Origin: Bryum argenteum
Lineage: Eukaryota; Streptophyta; Bryopsida; Bryales; Bryaceae
Direction: 5' to 3'
Assembly: GCA_037043015.1 (NCBI GenBank)
Contig: CM073324.1
Span: 12,979,013-13,043,012, forward strand
Length of the DNA stretch: 64,000 nucleotides
Part shown: positions 1 through 14,600 of the stretch, piece after piece
Position numbering within the stretch: position 1 is the first letter of the stretch
How the letters are laid out: every line of letters begins with the position of its first letter
Translations under genes and position numbers: made by a program
The notes under the pieces: generated by a model
The model's database searches: none
Seen by the model: the letters and a program-made list of their open reading frames with translations, nothing else
Told to the model about the DNA's origin: nothing

Positions 1-172
1 ACTTGATTGAAAAAACACAATAGCAATTTGATCAGTATCAAACCGGCAACAGAAGTCGTTAAATTATCGAATTATATATTGCAATGGATCTCCCCTGGAT
101 TTTCTTGCGGGATGTCTTCGACTCTGGTATAGTTAGGGTTTAGCATATCTCGTGGGAATCATAATAGCTTGA

Positions 173-764
<592 letters not shown>

Positions 765-943
765 ATAGTATACTAAGGCTGCTTTCCTTCCTGAACTGTA
801 AAACCAAGATTTGAGTTTATCAGTGCTCGGAAATCAAGATTTGAGATTCTGACTGAAATATTTCTTCGTCTTTCAAATGCTACAGTGTAATGGTACTATT
901 ATTCTAAATACTGGAATTGTTGCAAGGATTGTGACTCTTTGTG

Positions 944-949
944 AATAAA
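944..949 (+). terminator. Candidate poly(A) signal of the eL42 gene
   Basis: AATAAA lies 180 bases after the stop codon of the ribosomal protein gene, in a T-rich stretch, where a plant 3' UTR would be expected to end. The cleavage site itself cannot be seen. Confidence 0.5.
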
Positions 950-1149
950 TATATCTGGAAAGTTACTAGAAACGGTCTGTACACTCTTGAGGTTTAGGTT
1001 GTTCTTCGTCATAGGATTTGGGTCCACCGAATGCTGTCCCGGAACCTTTTGGCATCATCTATGACTTGTCCCATAACCATTTCATTGCAAATCCGAGGCG
1101 ATCTAGCCAAAACATTGCCCAATTCTCATGCAGATCCACTCAAAAAAAG

Positions 1150-1902
1150 TAGAATAATTAAACTGATGGAAACAAGGGCCTGCTCAAGTGAGGATGAAAA
1201 TGGGGTATAATTATATAATTATAATTATATAATTACTGAATGTATGTCATGTTTGTCTAATTTTGAGTCATGAAACCCCTTTGTTTGCAAAGTCACAACA
1301 CATTCCTACCTATGAAAAAGTAGTTGTGAAAGATTGTTTTTAGTTTCAACTAATTGGCTTGGAATAATCAAACATGCTTAATGTTTGAAAACCTTAAAAC
1401 GAAAAGTTGTCTTCACGAAAGTGCATGCCATGACTCCAAACTTCATTGCAATGATTTGCATATTTTATCACACCACCTAGATTTGATATCTGACTTAATT
1501 CAAGCAAATTCCTTTGAAATGCACACTAGATGAAGAAGTTATGGATCTTTCAGAGTATGTGCTTGCCATTCAAAATGTTGTTTTTCAACATTGTGGGCAA
1601 TTAGTGGTTAAAAGAATGACATTGAATTCGTACACCTTAACCAAAATGAAACACAAGAAAATGGAATCAAGCAAAGCATTACTTCTTGTATCAGTTTGAC
1701 ACTAATCCATCATTTTTGGACTCTTCCAAAAAAATTATTAATTTTTGCTAGTGAACTTATAATTGATTCTCATATGATGCTTTAATATGGCACCATATTT
1801 TCACTTTAAGTACAATGAAAATTAGATTACTAAACTAGTATGTACTTCCAGTGAATAAACCTAGTGAACCATTATTGGTCCTCCATTTTCTCCCTTGGTG
1901 CC
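1150..1902. other. AT-rich intergenic DNA with a degenerate repeat relic
   Basis: No gene is visible. Bases 1206-1241 are a run of short AATTATAT-type repeats. About 1700-1890 resembles the dispersed repeat called F here: 'cctagtgaaccattatt' at about 1860 recurs at about 58160, and 'atggcaccatatttt' at about 1787 has a near match at 44.3 kb. It is probably an old, diverged copy lying directly beside the type E element. Confidence 0.35.
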
Positions 1903-2648
1903 TTAACCCTAGAACGTCGGAGCCCATAACCGTGGCCTGAACTTTGATATGTCTTACTATGAATCCTCCATTTCGCCACTTTACCTGAAAGTAAAATATT
2001 TTATTTTATTTTTCGTAGATGTGATCACATGCTTTTCATATGCTGTAAAAATTTCAGATTTTTTTGGGAAGATTTGAAATTCAAGTGAATTTTCAAAGAA
2101 AAACCAAAAATAATTCATATCAAATACAAATCACTTTCAAAAAATCTGAAATTTTTGGAATAAGGGGACATTGTAGTGAAGAATAGCATGGTGTAATCCA
2201 TGGTTTCGTGTCATGCTATATTTGAAAATTGAGAAAGAGACCCTATAGGCATGTAAACTTAAGGTGTCAGTAAATCACTAGATATTAGGAATTTCTTGAA
2301 ATTCTAACTTGGAGTAGAAACAAGACTTGGTAAGATTCATTTTATGAATTGAGCTTGAACTCAAAAGAGATCATTTAGTTGCCTAAATTTGAGACTTAAT
2401 AAAAGTAGGAAAAAGTTGCAGAAATGCACTGTGTGGTGACTTGTTTTTAACCATTCTTTCAACTTTCATACCACATGTGATCTTAGGAAATACCTTAAAT
2501 GACCTCAAATGAATTCCATGATATGCTATTATCATTCATAAATCCAATTACAAAAATCATGAATGAAATTCATCCCGCAATAATAGGTTACAGTGAAAAT
2601 GTTCTGTTCATCGGACATAAAATGGCCGCTCCGACGTTCCAGGGTTAA
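1903..2648. mobile_element. Type E non-autonomous element with TTAA-bounded terminal inverted repeats
   Basis: The left end reads TTAACCCTAGAACGTCGG and continues AGC. The right end is its inverse with one mismatch (GCTCCGACGTTCCAGGGTTAA, split here as GCTCCGACGTTC and CAGGGTTAA). That makes a terminal inverted repeat of about 21 bp around a 746-bp element. The interior is AT-rich and has no convincing reading frame. The end pattern fits the TTAACCCYTAAANGYCC consensus of the other TTAA elements in this window, so it is probably a non-autonomous DNA transposon of the same superfamily. The duplicated target could be TTAA or just TA, because the palindrome hides the boundary. Confidence 0.75.
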
Positions 2649-3319
2649 GGTGATCCCAGTCTACGTTGATAGAGACAAAAGTGGAATCAGACTGCTTCGG
2701 CGGCAACCTGCACCAACATGATGACACATATTCATCAATCACACACTACCATTCCTGGAATCGCGAGATCAGGTGCTGCACTCACTTTTCAACAACCCCG
2801 ATGCGTCGGCCGAACACTGCGACAGGAGATCACGATTTGGTTCTTGCGACCATCACTGTAGCAGCAACACCCGATGTTGTAGATGTAGCACTTGCATTCC
2901 GAGCTGAAGCATACTCTCTGAACTCCGAACATCAAAATGCTCAACTCCTCGTAACTTGAGCCTCCTTCAAACTGCAAGTTAGTGGCGGCATTCCCCTTGG
3001 TCAAACCCCTGACGCACGCAGAAGCTTCTGGCCATTACTGCCACAAATTTTTTTAGGTTCGCGAGCTAGGTTAACGCGGATTCTTGCCTCTTGATTCTTG
3101 TTTGCGAGGGTTTGGGTCTGTATTAGGTTACTTGCTGAGCAAGTGAGCAGAAAAAAAATTATGCGGCCGTAATGTGCCACTCGGGGGATCGCAGATTGCA
3201 ATGTTCGTCAGAGTGGATCTACCGTGGCTAGAGAGAAAGAACGCATTCGCCTGATCGGTCCAGGTTAGGGATGAAACTGTCGTGCTGAAACGTGAGCTGA
3301 ATCGGAGGGGTTTGGCGGA

Positions 3320-6300
3320 ATGGAAGGGAACGGGCGAGTCACTGACGAGAACGGCGATGGTGACCGGGAGATGACAACCGTGGATCTATCCTCGTCTCCT
3401 CCTCGTGCAGCTCCTCAACCGCAACATTCATCGGTTATCTCTCGGTTAGTAGTCGAAGGAATGCCTTGATACATTGCGAAAGAGGCGTAGAGCGGGAGGC
3501 GGATTAAATATTTTTTTCTTTCTTCAGCATCCAAGTACGAATTTTGAATTGAAAAGTTGAAATGGTGCAGAGCGTTGCCTTCAATTAGAACTCGGGAAGC
3601 GGAGAGTCGAGGAAATGACGATCACGATGGCGAGATTTTTGATCGAACGGAACGAGAGACATTCAAATTGGAGCTTTATCGCAGTGATCCTTTGGTGGAT
3701 GTCAGGGGGCTTAAAAGGTGAACTGTCTCATCAATTCGCCACACTAAACTGAAGTTTGTAGTATACTTATGTAATCCTGATTAATGTAATCCGTCTATGT
3801 GATGCAGTATGGGAGGCCAGCAACATAATATGCCTCAGAGTCCTAGGGATCCGGAGGATTACTCGATGGATGTCGACGGTCCTGGTGAAAATCCGGGTTA
3901 TGTGTCTCTGTTTATTGAGGTATGATATCAGTATTAGAAGTTACTTCACTTCGGAGTTACGAGAAATTTGGACTTGCTGATTTTGTTTCACTCTCTTGTT
4001 GATAATGGATGTTCTGAAAACTTCGCTCTTGCAATCGTTTTCAAGAGTTTGAAATTGCCCTTATTAATTACTCGTCTAAGAGTTGTATCTCTCTGATCTG
4101 ACAACGTGGTGCAATTTCACGAGTCCACCATTGTTGCAGTGCGTCTGCTTTAGCAATAAAGACCTGAGTTTCAACTTCTAACATGACGATATGTGTTTTA
4201 GTTGATAATAGTGTGTCATCTGTGCATGAATTCCTAGAACGTCAGCTCAGGCAAGTTCATGGTAATGAGGATTAAATGATTCTGCTTTCAGGTTGAACAG
4301 CGGTGAACTTACTTCTAGGAGTTTGTTTACACAACCGTCAGTTATAATAAAGTTTTATTCTCTTTGTGTCTGCAGACGCAAATGGGAAAGATGGGAACCG
4401 TGATGGGTGTCTTTGTACCATGTTTTCAAAACATCATGGGCATCATCTTTTACATCCGATTTACATGGTGAGTTTTTGTTTTGGGATGTTTATATTTAAA
4501 ACGGTTCAAAGCTTTCCTACAGTGGTCAGATGGTTACATTGCTCTTTTTAACGTTTTTCATTGGACGTGTCGACAGGATTATAGGAATAGCTGGCATTTG
4601 GAATAGCCTGTTGCTAGTTTGCTTCTGCTGCAGTTGCACGTTCCTGACTGCTATCTCTCTCAGCGCTATCGCTACGAATGGAGCTATGAAGGTTCGTTTC
4701 TAGTTCTTAATAGCATTCCTGATTAGGGTGGGAATGTTCTTTAGGTGTTTAAGAATGCCTTGTTGCTATTGATTGTACTAGTAGGAGTGCCATTAGATCA
4801 GAATCACCGGATTTAAGGCAGTTTCAGTTGTTATGTGCCTAGTATATTCAAAAAAACCCTTAGAGAGGGAGTTGTTCAACGGATCGCGCATCATATGATT
4901 CTGACCTGTGATTATGCACTCGCCGCAAAACTGTTATATACTTGGGGGTGGAATATGAGAGAAAACTGACCGAATTTCAATGCAGGGTGGAGGTCCTTAT
5001 TACCTGATAGGACGGGCACTAGGTCCTGAGGTTGGCGTGAGTATTGGGCTCTGTTTCTTCCTTGGAAATGCTGTTGCTGCGTCCATGTAAGTGGGAATTA
5101 GCTACTCTCTGAATCAAATGATTGTCCTGCTGCAAATCTTGGATGTGATGTCCCGTTTGTTATTTGCATGCCGCTTTGTATTCTTGGCGAGTACCAAATG
5201 GGCTTATCACAAGGTATCACGACAGGAACCTGATCGAACATTCTTGAATGAATGCAGGTACATTCTGGGAGCTGTGGAGACTTTTTTAGATGCCATTCCT
5301 GGGGCGGACATTTTTAAGCGTAAGTCTTCAATGCCAATGCCAGTAGTACCATGCTGGAATGCTATCTACATGATACCATAATATGTCTCTTAAATCTCCT
5401 TCTTTCAGTTTTCAATATGGCATCGTCGTAATGCTCGAAGTCAGCAATCTGATTGAATGTTAGCTCTTAGAGATCGAATCTGATTCTGCTGGTACTCAAA
5501 GGGGCTTAAGTTTCACTTTGAATCCTTCACCAACAATTTCATTTTACTGTGACAGGAACTGCTACTGATTTGTACGTTGCACCCTCCCCATCAGCCGTGC
5601 CTGAAGTACTGATGAGTCCCAGTATACACGACTTCCAAGTCTATGGGCTCATCTTTACAGCTGTGCTTTGCGTAATTGTATTTGGTGGGGTCAAAATCAT
5701 CAACAGGGTCAGCCCAGTATTTTTGATTCCGGTGATCCTGTCGTTGTTCTGCATATTTATTGGAATCTTCACATCAGGTCGATACGATGATTCGAGTACG
5801 ACATCTCACGTACCTTCTTTCTACTTCCTTTCGTTACATTTAGCTTCCTACATTTTCATTATATGTAGGTAGTAGAGTTGACGTTTCTGTTCATATGGGC
5901 ACTAGAGGGTTAACGTAATTATTGTTTAATTGATCACTTGGAATGCCTTTCAGTAGCATACAACAGATCTGTTCGTGCTGTCTGATATACTTCTCAGTTG
6001 TGTATTAAGATGGGTTTCTAACAATGGTTTGATCAGCTGGAGTGACGGGACTGAAAGCGAGCACACTCCGAGACAATTGGAGTTCACGGTACCAATTCAC
6101 AAATGATGCGGGGATACCAGCTCCTACTGGTTTCTACTGGGACTTTGAGTACGTTACACTTATATACTTTTCTCTCTTCATCTCTGTATAGAGTGAATTT
6201 CTCGGTTTCCATGAATCAATACGGTCATTAAAGCTGCCCTCGGTATTCAAGAAAATAAGTACGTGCATTTCTAAGCACTCAATTTACTTGTTTGTGAACT

Positions 6301-9300
6301 CAAAATGGGGTTGGATGATTTACAGGAGTTTACTTGGCTTGTTCTTTCCTGCGGTCACTGGAATCATGGCGGGGTCTAATCGATCCGGTTCACTGAAGGA
6401 CACGCAAAAATCTATTCCGAGAGGAACTTTAGCTGCCATTGCTGCAACCACTACGCTGTACTTAGTGTCTATCATAATGTTTGGAGCTGTTGCCACGCGG
6501 AATGAACTTTTGACCGACAGGTGAATCTACATTTTTTCTGTCCTTCGTCACTCTTGTGGTGATCCTTTGCAATATGGAATGTAGATTATTAATCTAGTTA
6601 AAGCACATGTCTACTTTAGTTGGATCACATGCCTACAAGGATCTGGATTACTAACAATTACTCTTATGTTTAGAGCATGCTTTAGGAGTTTGGTTCTTCT
6701 GATTCTAATCTTGATAATGTCTTTCTTTGTAGGCTGTTGACTGCAACAATTGCATGGCCTACTCCATGGGTTGTACAAGTTGCAATCGTTCTTTCCACTC
6801 TCGGGGCAGCTCTTCAGAGTATGACTGGGGCTCCTAGATTGCTTGCCGCCATTGCCAATGATGATATCATCCCCGTGCTGAAGTACTTCAAAGCGCCTGA
6901 TGATGAAGAGCCTTATTATGCTACAATTTTCACCATGTTCATTTGCGCTGCCTGTGTCGTCCTCGGCAATTTAGATCTCATCAGTCCTGTTACTACCATG
7001 TTCTTTCTGCTCTGTTATGGAGGAGTCAACCTGTCTTGTTTCCTACTTGATTTGCTTGATGCACCCAGTTGGCGACCCAGGTTCAAGTTCCATCATTGGA
7101 GTCTCTCTCTCCTCGGTGCTCTTCTTTGCATCAGTAAGTTTATGCAGTTTCTTGCTGCTTCATGCTTGCTACCGTACACACTTCACACATCCTTTTACTC
7201 ATATAAAAATTAGGTTTGTTTTTGCATAATGTTCTGTTTTCACAGGAGTTTCTCAAATGATTATTCTCAACTTTATCCGTCTTCTTTGGCCATTCACGCG
7301 GTCTAAGTCACTTCGTTTCTATTGTATTTTCCATATTCACTGAGGGCTTTCGTTTGCAATGTCAGGCCTCGATGTAAGATCGTAGATGGTTTTTCAGTTT
7401 CCGAAGTTTACCAATACTTTGATCCTCGACGCTGTGGTAGACATTGTTAAATAATTCTTCTCTTGTTCTTATGCAGCTATTATGTTCATGATCTCGTGGG
7501 CATTCACTATAGTTGCTCTGGCACTCGCCGGCCTGCTTTACTGGTATGTGAGTATCAAGGGCAAAGGTGGCGATTGGGGAGATGGCTTCAAGAGTGCTTA
7601 CTTTCAACTTGCCTTACGTAGTCTCCGGTCGCTGGGAGGTTCGTAAATAACACATGTTCTATCGAAGTTCTTTTATGCCTGCTACAAACTTGTTTTCATT
7701 TGCTGCAGCTATTGAACGAATTTGAAATGGAACTGATACCTGTTGTCTTGTCATTTTAGTTTGCAAAATGGGCTTGGTTAATTTTCTTACCAATACTCCT
7801 CTTTAGTGCAGCCACGCCCGTGCATCCTAAAAATTGGTACCCGATTCCTCTCATCTTCTGTAAGCCTTGGGGTATCTTGCCCAATGATGTACCATGCCAC
7901 CCCAAACTGGCAGATTTTGCCAACTGCATGAAGAAGAAGGGACGTGGTATGTCCATATTTGCGTCAATTGTGGAGGGTGACTATGGAGAGAAAGCAGAGG
8001 AAAGCCGAGCGGTACTTTCGTGACCTTCCACATCATATCTTCCTCATGAGCCAATTGTTTCCAAGTTAATCTTAGTGAATCTTATGACCGAGCTGCTGCC
8101 ATACTCATCGAGATGCACATGTGTTTACCAATTTAAGGGCAGCAGCAATAGACAATAGATCAAATCCAATTGGTTTTTGTGGACTGCGTTTGGAGTAGCG
8201 AGCTTGGAAGTACTGGCATTTTCAACTTCGTATGCTTGGGCAATGTTCTCTGTGGCAATTGGAAGCACTAATTGTTGTCGACCTGACAGGCTTGCCAATT
8301 ACTTTCGACTTACATCGAGCACAAGAAATGTGAGGGAGTTGCAGAGGTGATTGTAGCTCCCAATACCGTTGAGGGGTTCCGTTTGATTGTTCAAGCTATG
8401 GGCCTTGCAAACTTGAAGCCTAATATCGTGTGTATGCGCTACCCCGAAATTTGGAGGGACCATAGGGACAAAAATATTCCGGAGAATTTTGTCAGCATCA
8501 TCAACGATTGCTCATTGTCGAACAAAGCAGTTGTGATAGTGAAAGGTCTAGATGAATGGCCTGGAGAGTATCAAAAGCACTATGGAACGATCGACCTTTA
8601 TTGGATTGTTCGTGATGGTGGTCTCATGCTGCTTCTTTCTCAGTTGCTTCGTGCTAAGGATTGCTACGAAAGCTGCAAGATCCAGGTAAGGGTCTGCTGT
8701 AACATTTTTGCCTCATCTCGTCGAGCATTTGTGGATATTTAGGAGAGATTTAGACCATAGCAATGTTAAAACAGGAGGTTGTAGACAACTTCTTTATCTT
8801 TCAAAGATTAGTCGTCAGATATACTCACCAAACTCAAATTGTTACATCCATCCCACAGCCTGTCACGCGTGTATTTAGGACACGATTCACGATTTGAGCG
8901 TCCTCTTACTCAGCTCGTAGTTCTTGGTATTCGAAGCTCTTCAATGACGAGGTAGCGGATAGTACATTAATGTCTAGTCCACCTAAAGAACGCTCACCGT
9001 GGCCATGTTTTTTGGCAGGTGTTCTGCATTGCTGAGGAGGACAGTGAGGCTGACGAGCTGAAAACAGACGTGAAGAAGTTTTTGTATGATCTGCGGATGC
9101 AAGCTGAAGTTATCGTGGTCACCATGAAATCATGGGAAGATCACCAAGAAGATTCTCAAATTACTGGAAGGGATGGTGCGATGGAAAGCTTCTCTAAGGC
9201 TCGCAAGAGAATAGCCCAGCATATGGCTGCAAGCTCAAAAACTGCAGGAAGTAGTAGCAGTAGCAGCAGTAACATCCCCTCCCAACCAGAGCTTACCGCG

Positions 9301-9829
9301 GTGGATGAACAGCAGGTGAGCACCATTTTCGCTCGTCGGTAGTGTGCTATATTGAGATTATATGACTGATTCATTTATTTAACGTTTTAATATATATAGA
9401 TATTTTTACGGACCAATTATTTGAAGGTGCTCTTTATGTTCAAGTGTAAACATCTATATTGTTGAAAAAATTACTTATTGTTGTACTAGGTTAGTACGGG
9501 TAACACTTTATACAATAGTTTGTATAGGTAGTACTCAGTGGACCCAGTGGGAAAATATATTATGATGTGACTTCTGTCTGAATATCTGCTCTAATGATTT
9601 TTACACTCTTGAACAGGTCAACAAATTCTTGTACACCTGCTTGAAACTGAATTCGATAATCATGCGGTACTCAGTACCTGCAGCTGTTGTTTTGGTGAGC
9701 TTGCCGCCCCCTCCGGCCCATCACCCCGCTTACTGCTACATGGAGTACATGGATCTCCTTGTTGAGAGCATCCCTAGACTGCTGATGGTGCGAGGGTACA
9801 GACGAGATGTCGTCACCATTTTTACTTGA
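3320..9829 (+). CDS. CCC1: Plant cation-chloride cotransporter (SLC12/CCC family)
   Basis: Membrane cotransporter that moves Cl- together with K+ and/or Na+. In plants this family acts in endomembranes and in ion homeostasis. Sixteen exons close perfectly in phase: 3320-3444, 3571-3717, 3808-3919, 4376-4467, 4577-4691, 4986-5086, 5258-5319, 5556-5795, 6037-6148, 6326-6520, 6733-7133, 7477-7638, 7812-8011, 8290-8685, 9019-9315, 9617-9829. They total 2970 nt, or 989 aa, close to other plant members (~975 aa). Residues 1-128 are a soluble N-terminus. About 130-610 are hydrophobic and contain the family motif [13 protein letters not shown] (377-389). About 622-989 are the cytosolic C-domain ([33 protein letters not shown]). 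The end of exon 8 was placed at 5795 because it joins to ...DDS-TGVTGLK as in relatives. The acceptor at 7812 was chosen over the TAG at 7805-7806 because only it keeps the conserved frame. A serine run lies in exon 15. The gene looks intact. The symbol is by family resemblance only. Confidence 0.95.
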
Positions 9830-10528
9830 AGAAACAGGAATTTACATCTCAGCTTGCAACTTCGAGTGATGCAGCTTTTTGGCAAATCTCAGTAGTGTAC
9901 CATTTCATTCTCAGGCCTTTAGTTGTCTTTTATTTGAGTCGATCTCGCAGTCACTAGCTTTCCAGCCCCTGACCATTGTTGGGTAGTCCAATTTTCCACT
10001 TTAGTTCGGCATAGATCTAGGGTCATTGATCGGAAGCGCTCGACATTTACACTAACCTGCTGATAATTTCAAGGATTAATCATGTTCTATAATGATAACA
10101 AGAGCAGCAGAGTTGGCGGAGCATGTGCTTTTGTGGTCCTCTACTTATCCATCAGCGTGCGGATGGAATATCTTGTACAGTAGGGTCCAGTACTTTTACG
10201 AATATCCCTCTTGGGAAGTCAGTTTTTCAAAACGTATTCAAATACGCTGTACAATGCTCGTGTAATCAAATATGATTACATCTGGAAACTGGAATGTGCA
10301 TTGCAATCATGTTGGACTGGACTAGAATATCAGTACGTACACAATTACTTTTAGGATCACTCACACGACTTACAAATTTCATATAATCCATCCACTCAGT
10401 GCTCCCACCCTTCGCCTCAGTTAGGGCACATCTTCAAAAACTCTCAAATGAGTCAAGAACAGTCGGCAAATGATTCCACTCGGACCAACCCCCACACGCC
10501 TTGCACAGTTTTTCATAATCAATCACTA
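9830..10528. other. 3' flank of the cotransporter gene, no gene seen
   Basis: This probably includes the cotransporter 3' UTR. No conserved reading frame, RNA gene or clear repeat was recognised before the type H element begins at 10529. Confidence 0.4.
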
Positions 10529-10742
10529 CACTGAATAGGTAGTTAGTGTTAGATTTTTGTAAGATTTGAAAATACTGTAAGTTTTTACTTTTGACAAAAA
10601 AATTTACCAAGAGTATTGATTCCAATACTCTAGAAGGATCCCCATCTTGACGGATGTAGAGGGTAAAAATATTGATCAACAATAAAAACTTATAACATAT
10701 TTATATAAAATTGGTGTATTTAACACTAACCTATAATTAGTG
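10529..10742. mobile_element. Type H MITE (TA target, mariner/Stowaway-like), copy 1
   Basis: A 214-bp element flanked by TA on both sides. Its ends are imperfect inverted repeats of about 25 bp (left CACTGAATAGGTAGTTAGTG, right ...CTATAATTAGTG). The interior matches copy 2 at 46281-46498 almost throughout, for example 'aagatttgaaaat' and 'cccccatcttg'/'tccccatcttg'. There is no coding capacity. It sits 7 bp from the start of the type B element. Confidence 0.8.
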
Positions 10743-10749
10743 TAATGGT

Positions 10750-11249
10750 TTAACCCCTAACTCTCTTTGAAGCCCGAAATGGGTTTTTGCAATTCCGGGC
10801 AGCCTAGATGAAGGAGTTAGAAGTAATATTTTTGCCTAAGATTTTTATTGGGTCCTCCTTATACTGCAAATAAAGAGAGTAAAACTTTGAAAATCAATAT
10901 AAAATGTAATTTCTATTATTAGTAACTGGAAATTGCTATGATTGGCTAAAATCACATATTATATGATAACATGAAGAGAGGCCACAAGTAACCTATGAGG
11001 AACCTTATTAGTTTCCCAAAATAGTAAGTTTTCTTACACTAACAAAACTTTGCCCTGTTTGTGTTTGAAGGCTTAGTATGAAGAATCTATGCATCCAAAC
11101 AGAGTTATGTAAATTGGATGTGGTTCCCAACTTACCAAACTTCTGGAATGTAAAAAAAAAATCCAAAAAAATTTCTTTTTTTATCCAGGTACAGCTCCTC
11201 AAAAATCGGGATCGACCATAAAATGGTCGATTGGGCTCTTAGGGGTTAA
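10750..11249. mobile_element. Type B TTAA-bounded element, copy 1
   Basis: Starts TTAACCCCTAA and ends TTAGGGGTTAA (its inverse), 500 bp in all. Roughly the last 380 bp (from about 10868) are almost identical to 55411-55790, including the hairpin tip 'gaccataaaatggtc', whereas the left ~110 bp differ. No reading frame. Immediately after it, another end 'tttaggggttaa' at 11273-11284 suggests that it inserted at the edge of, or inside, an older relative. Confidence 0.8.
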
Positions 11250-11284
11250 GCTCCCAAAAAACACCAAGGAGATTTAGGGGTTAA

Positions 11285-11674
11285 GGGTGTTTTCAGGGTT
11301 GGATTGATCATGGTCGTAACCACCCACCCCGGAAGCGAACTCGTTGATGTGAACTTTAGGCGGTTTCCGGTTATCATGTGCGTAGAGCTGAATAAAAAGG
11401 ATTCACTTTCCACCGTGTACTTTTGAAGCCAAGGCAAGCGTGGAAATGGGGTGTTCTTTTCAAAGTCGCCCCAAAGCCGTACGAAGAACACTGCAACACC
11501 GCGGCCCTAAACCCTGGCTCACAGAACCTTGCTCCGACCCACCTCGTCTCCGATTCTATCCGCACTTGTTTCATGAACAATCAGCTGCAATCACTCGGAA
11601 CAACTACAGCTTTCACAGAATGAGAGCGTGTATCATGCTAATCAGGCGCTGATTTGCAACCCCATTCAGCAGCC
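11285..11674 (+). promoter_or_regulatory. Probable promoter and 5' UTR region of the GTPase gene
   Basis: This is richer in C and G than the flanking transposon DNA and lies directly upstream of the first ATG of the GTPase gene. Several short overlapping frames on both strands look like chance. No TATA box or other defined motif can be assigned. Confidence 0.3.
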
Positions 11675-14600
11675 ATGAAGGTCGCAATGCAACACCTAGC
11701 TCCCCGCATTTTCGTTCTCACAAACGGCATCATAAAATCCCGCACCCTCACCCTCCCTCTCCAATCACCTCGCTTACCAGCCCTCATCACCCGCTCAGTC
11801 TCAGGTAAGAAGGTCCCAATTAACAGAGAATCATCCCAATTTCTGCGCCGAAGAATCTAATTTCGGGATTGTGCAGCAGGGTCGTGCACGAGGGTTCACA
11901 GCTTCTCGCTTGATCAACTGCGTGTTGCCACAACCCTAGTCGATGAAGTGCCTGATTCGATTGAAGCAGACGAGCAGGCGCCATCCAGTAGCGACCCTGA
12001 TACGAAACCCAAGGTGAGTTGCCTTGCAATTCTTGAGGAGAGCTCTCAATTTTGAGGTGTGATTGTTAATCCTCGGGTTCCAGCGCAGGTTGCTACGAGG
12101 CGGAGAGATATTGGTGCTTTCCAGCAGCTTCCAGTTGTGTCTCCAGGATGTGAAATTCTTGGGACTGCAATGCGGCGTGCGAAGATGATCAAACCCACTA
12201 AAGGTTTGTTGCTCATCTGGGGTTTAAGGTGCAGGGTTTATGGTTACAGCGAATTGGACTAGCATTTAGTTAATGGAGCGAGTGTATTCGTTTTGAAGGT
12301 TTTAAACTCCATCTAGAATTGTCAGAGCTTTTAGATGCTGAACAAAATTCGGATGGCGTGTTGCAATATGATACAAACGAATTGGTTAGCGTTTGATGAT
12401 GAGGACTTTCGTAACCAGGAATTCACTGCGTTGCTCATCTGAGGTTTAAGGGACAGGGTTTAGGGTTTAAGCCAACGTGCCTAGCAGTTTATCCCGAGTA
12501 GCGAGTGTATGACTTTCCCTTGCTCTATTTTGAAGGTTTGGAACTCCATCTAGGGTTAGAGCCTGAACGAATTGCACTTTGGTGGTTAGTGTTTGATTAT
12601 GGAGCTTTTGTAAGCAGGAATTCAGAACGCTGCTAAGCGGGAGCGGAACCGGGGAGCCAAGCAGTTGGATGCTTTTACGAAGGTTAGAATATAACTTCTT
12701 TTGTGTAATTGTGTCAACTGCAATTTCCTAGGCAAAGATTTGATTGCTGTTGCCTCTTTGCAGGAGTTGACAATTCCTCTGAAAGGATACGTGAAGAATT
12801 TTCCAGAGTGCCAGCAGCTCCATCCTTATGAACAGTCTCTTCTCGAGCTCACGCTTGGGCCAGGCACTTATGAAGAGGTTATCAACCTAGCTCAAATCTT
12901 TCTGATAATGTTGTCTCAATATAAGTTCGCAACGGTGAACTGTTTGCAGGAGCTCTTAAAAAATGGTAACCTATCATGGTTATTGATTAAGTTTTTTCTA
13001 TCTCTCATTAGAAGACTGTGAACGTCCTTGCCTCAGACGTTACAACGTGTTGACCTCTTGCGCAAGAGATTACTCGATTTCGGGAAGAATTGTGCTTCCG
13101 TGTGTGCTAAGGTACAGAAACTAGCCGCATCTGTTTATGAAAGCGTATTCTTTACACTGGTAATACTCTCTTTTTGTTGATGCCTTGCTCTTTTTTTCAC
13201 AGTCAACCAGCAAGCGTGAGGCTGAGGAGCGTTTGGAAGAGGTACACCACTTATCATTGTTTCTAACTACAAGCTTTTGAGCATATTATCCCCAACCATT
13301 ACCAGATCTCCATCAGAAGTGACAGTCATCTTTGTTGTGGAACAGGGAATCACGAAACTTGAAGACATGTTTAAGAAGCATGGGAAGGCCGTGGATGACT
13401 TGAAGGAGATTGCAAAGGTTGGTTCCGATCTTGTACATTCCACCAGCAATTACAGTTGCAATTAGTGCGATAGGTGATTCAACAAGTTGATAATATGATT
13501 TTGATGCCAGGTCCTACGAGCTATGCCAGTAGTCCATCCTCGCACACCGACAGTCTGCCTCGTCGGAGCTCCAAATGTTGGCAAGTCTTCACTTGTGCGA
13601 ATACTTTCATCTGGAAAACCAGAGGTGCAGCTTGAAAACATCTACACCATTTCGTCAAGTTTCTTTTCCATCAAGCCTCAAAATGCGCTCATTGAAATGG
13701 ATTCCTGCACTATGATGTGGTTTTTGTTTCTCTACATTACGCTGATATATCTCTACATTCTAGTCGCTTAGCTCAAGTTAAAGAGTGGTGTCAGTTTTTT
13801 GCAGGTGTGTAATTATCCGTTCACGACAAGAGGCATATCCATGGGCCACTTTTTTGTAGACTCCGTTCGCTATCAGGTACTTTATCGTCATTCAGCAACT
13901 TTGACTTCTGGGCTGAGAACTGCTCGGCTATCTATCATTAGGATTTTTGTCATGCCACTGAACAGTCTTTTGCGCTTATTACAGGTGACCGACACTCCTG
14001 GTTTATTGAAGCGCCCAGATGGTACGCAACCTGCACTGTCATTGACGCAGATGTGGATTCTATAGTTGAACTGCTCTTCATTGGAAGTCGTTTTGTTTGC
14101 AGAGGAAAGGAACAACATCGAGAAGTTGACACTAGCTGCTCTGGAGCATCTACCAACGGCCGTTTTATATGTGCACGATTTGACAGGCGAGTGTGGTACA
14201 TCGGTCCCTGATCAGGTACATGCTCGAATCACATGTCCTCCAGATTGTGGTTGAGTGATCGATCACTTATGTAAGCTCTTGTTTTCCAGCTCTCAATTTA
14301 CCGACATGTGAAAGCGCTGTTCTCTGAACGGCCATGGCTGGATGTTGTCTCGAAAGCCGACTTGCTACAAGAGCCGCCTGTAGAGACTCCTGCCGAGGAG
14401 GCGGAGTCATACATGTTGGCGGGTCCTGCTGGTGCGCTACGAGTTTCGGTGCAAACCGAACAAGGCCTTGATGAGGTAATTGCTCAACCCCTCAAAAGAG
14501 CTATCAGTGCAGAGATAGCATTTAGTATCTTGAATGGGCATAAGGAAAAATCAAATATCACTGTCTAGTTATCTTGCATCAATGCAGGGAGGATGTGTAA

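Noticed and set aside
7805-7811. Acceptor TAG at 7804-7806 for cotransporter exon 13
   Set aside because: It would shift the frame; the next AG (7810-7811) restores the conserved VHPKNWYP segment.
11423-11652. Two overlapping ~70-codon plus-strand frames before the GTPase gene
   Set aside because: No conserved features, overlapping opposite-strand frames, and position in a promoter-like region.
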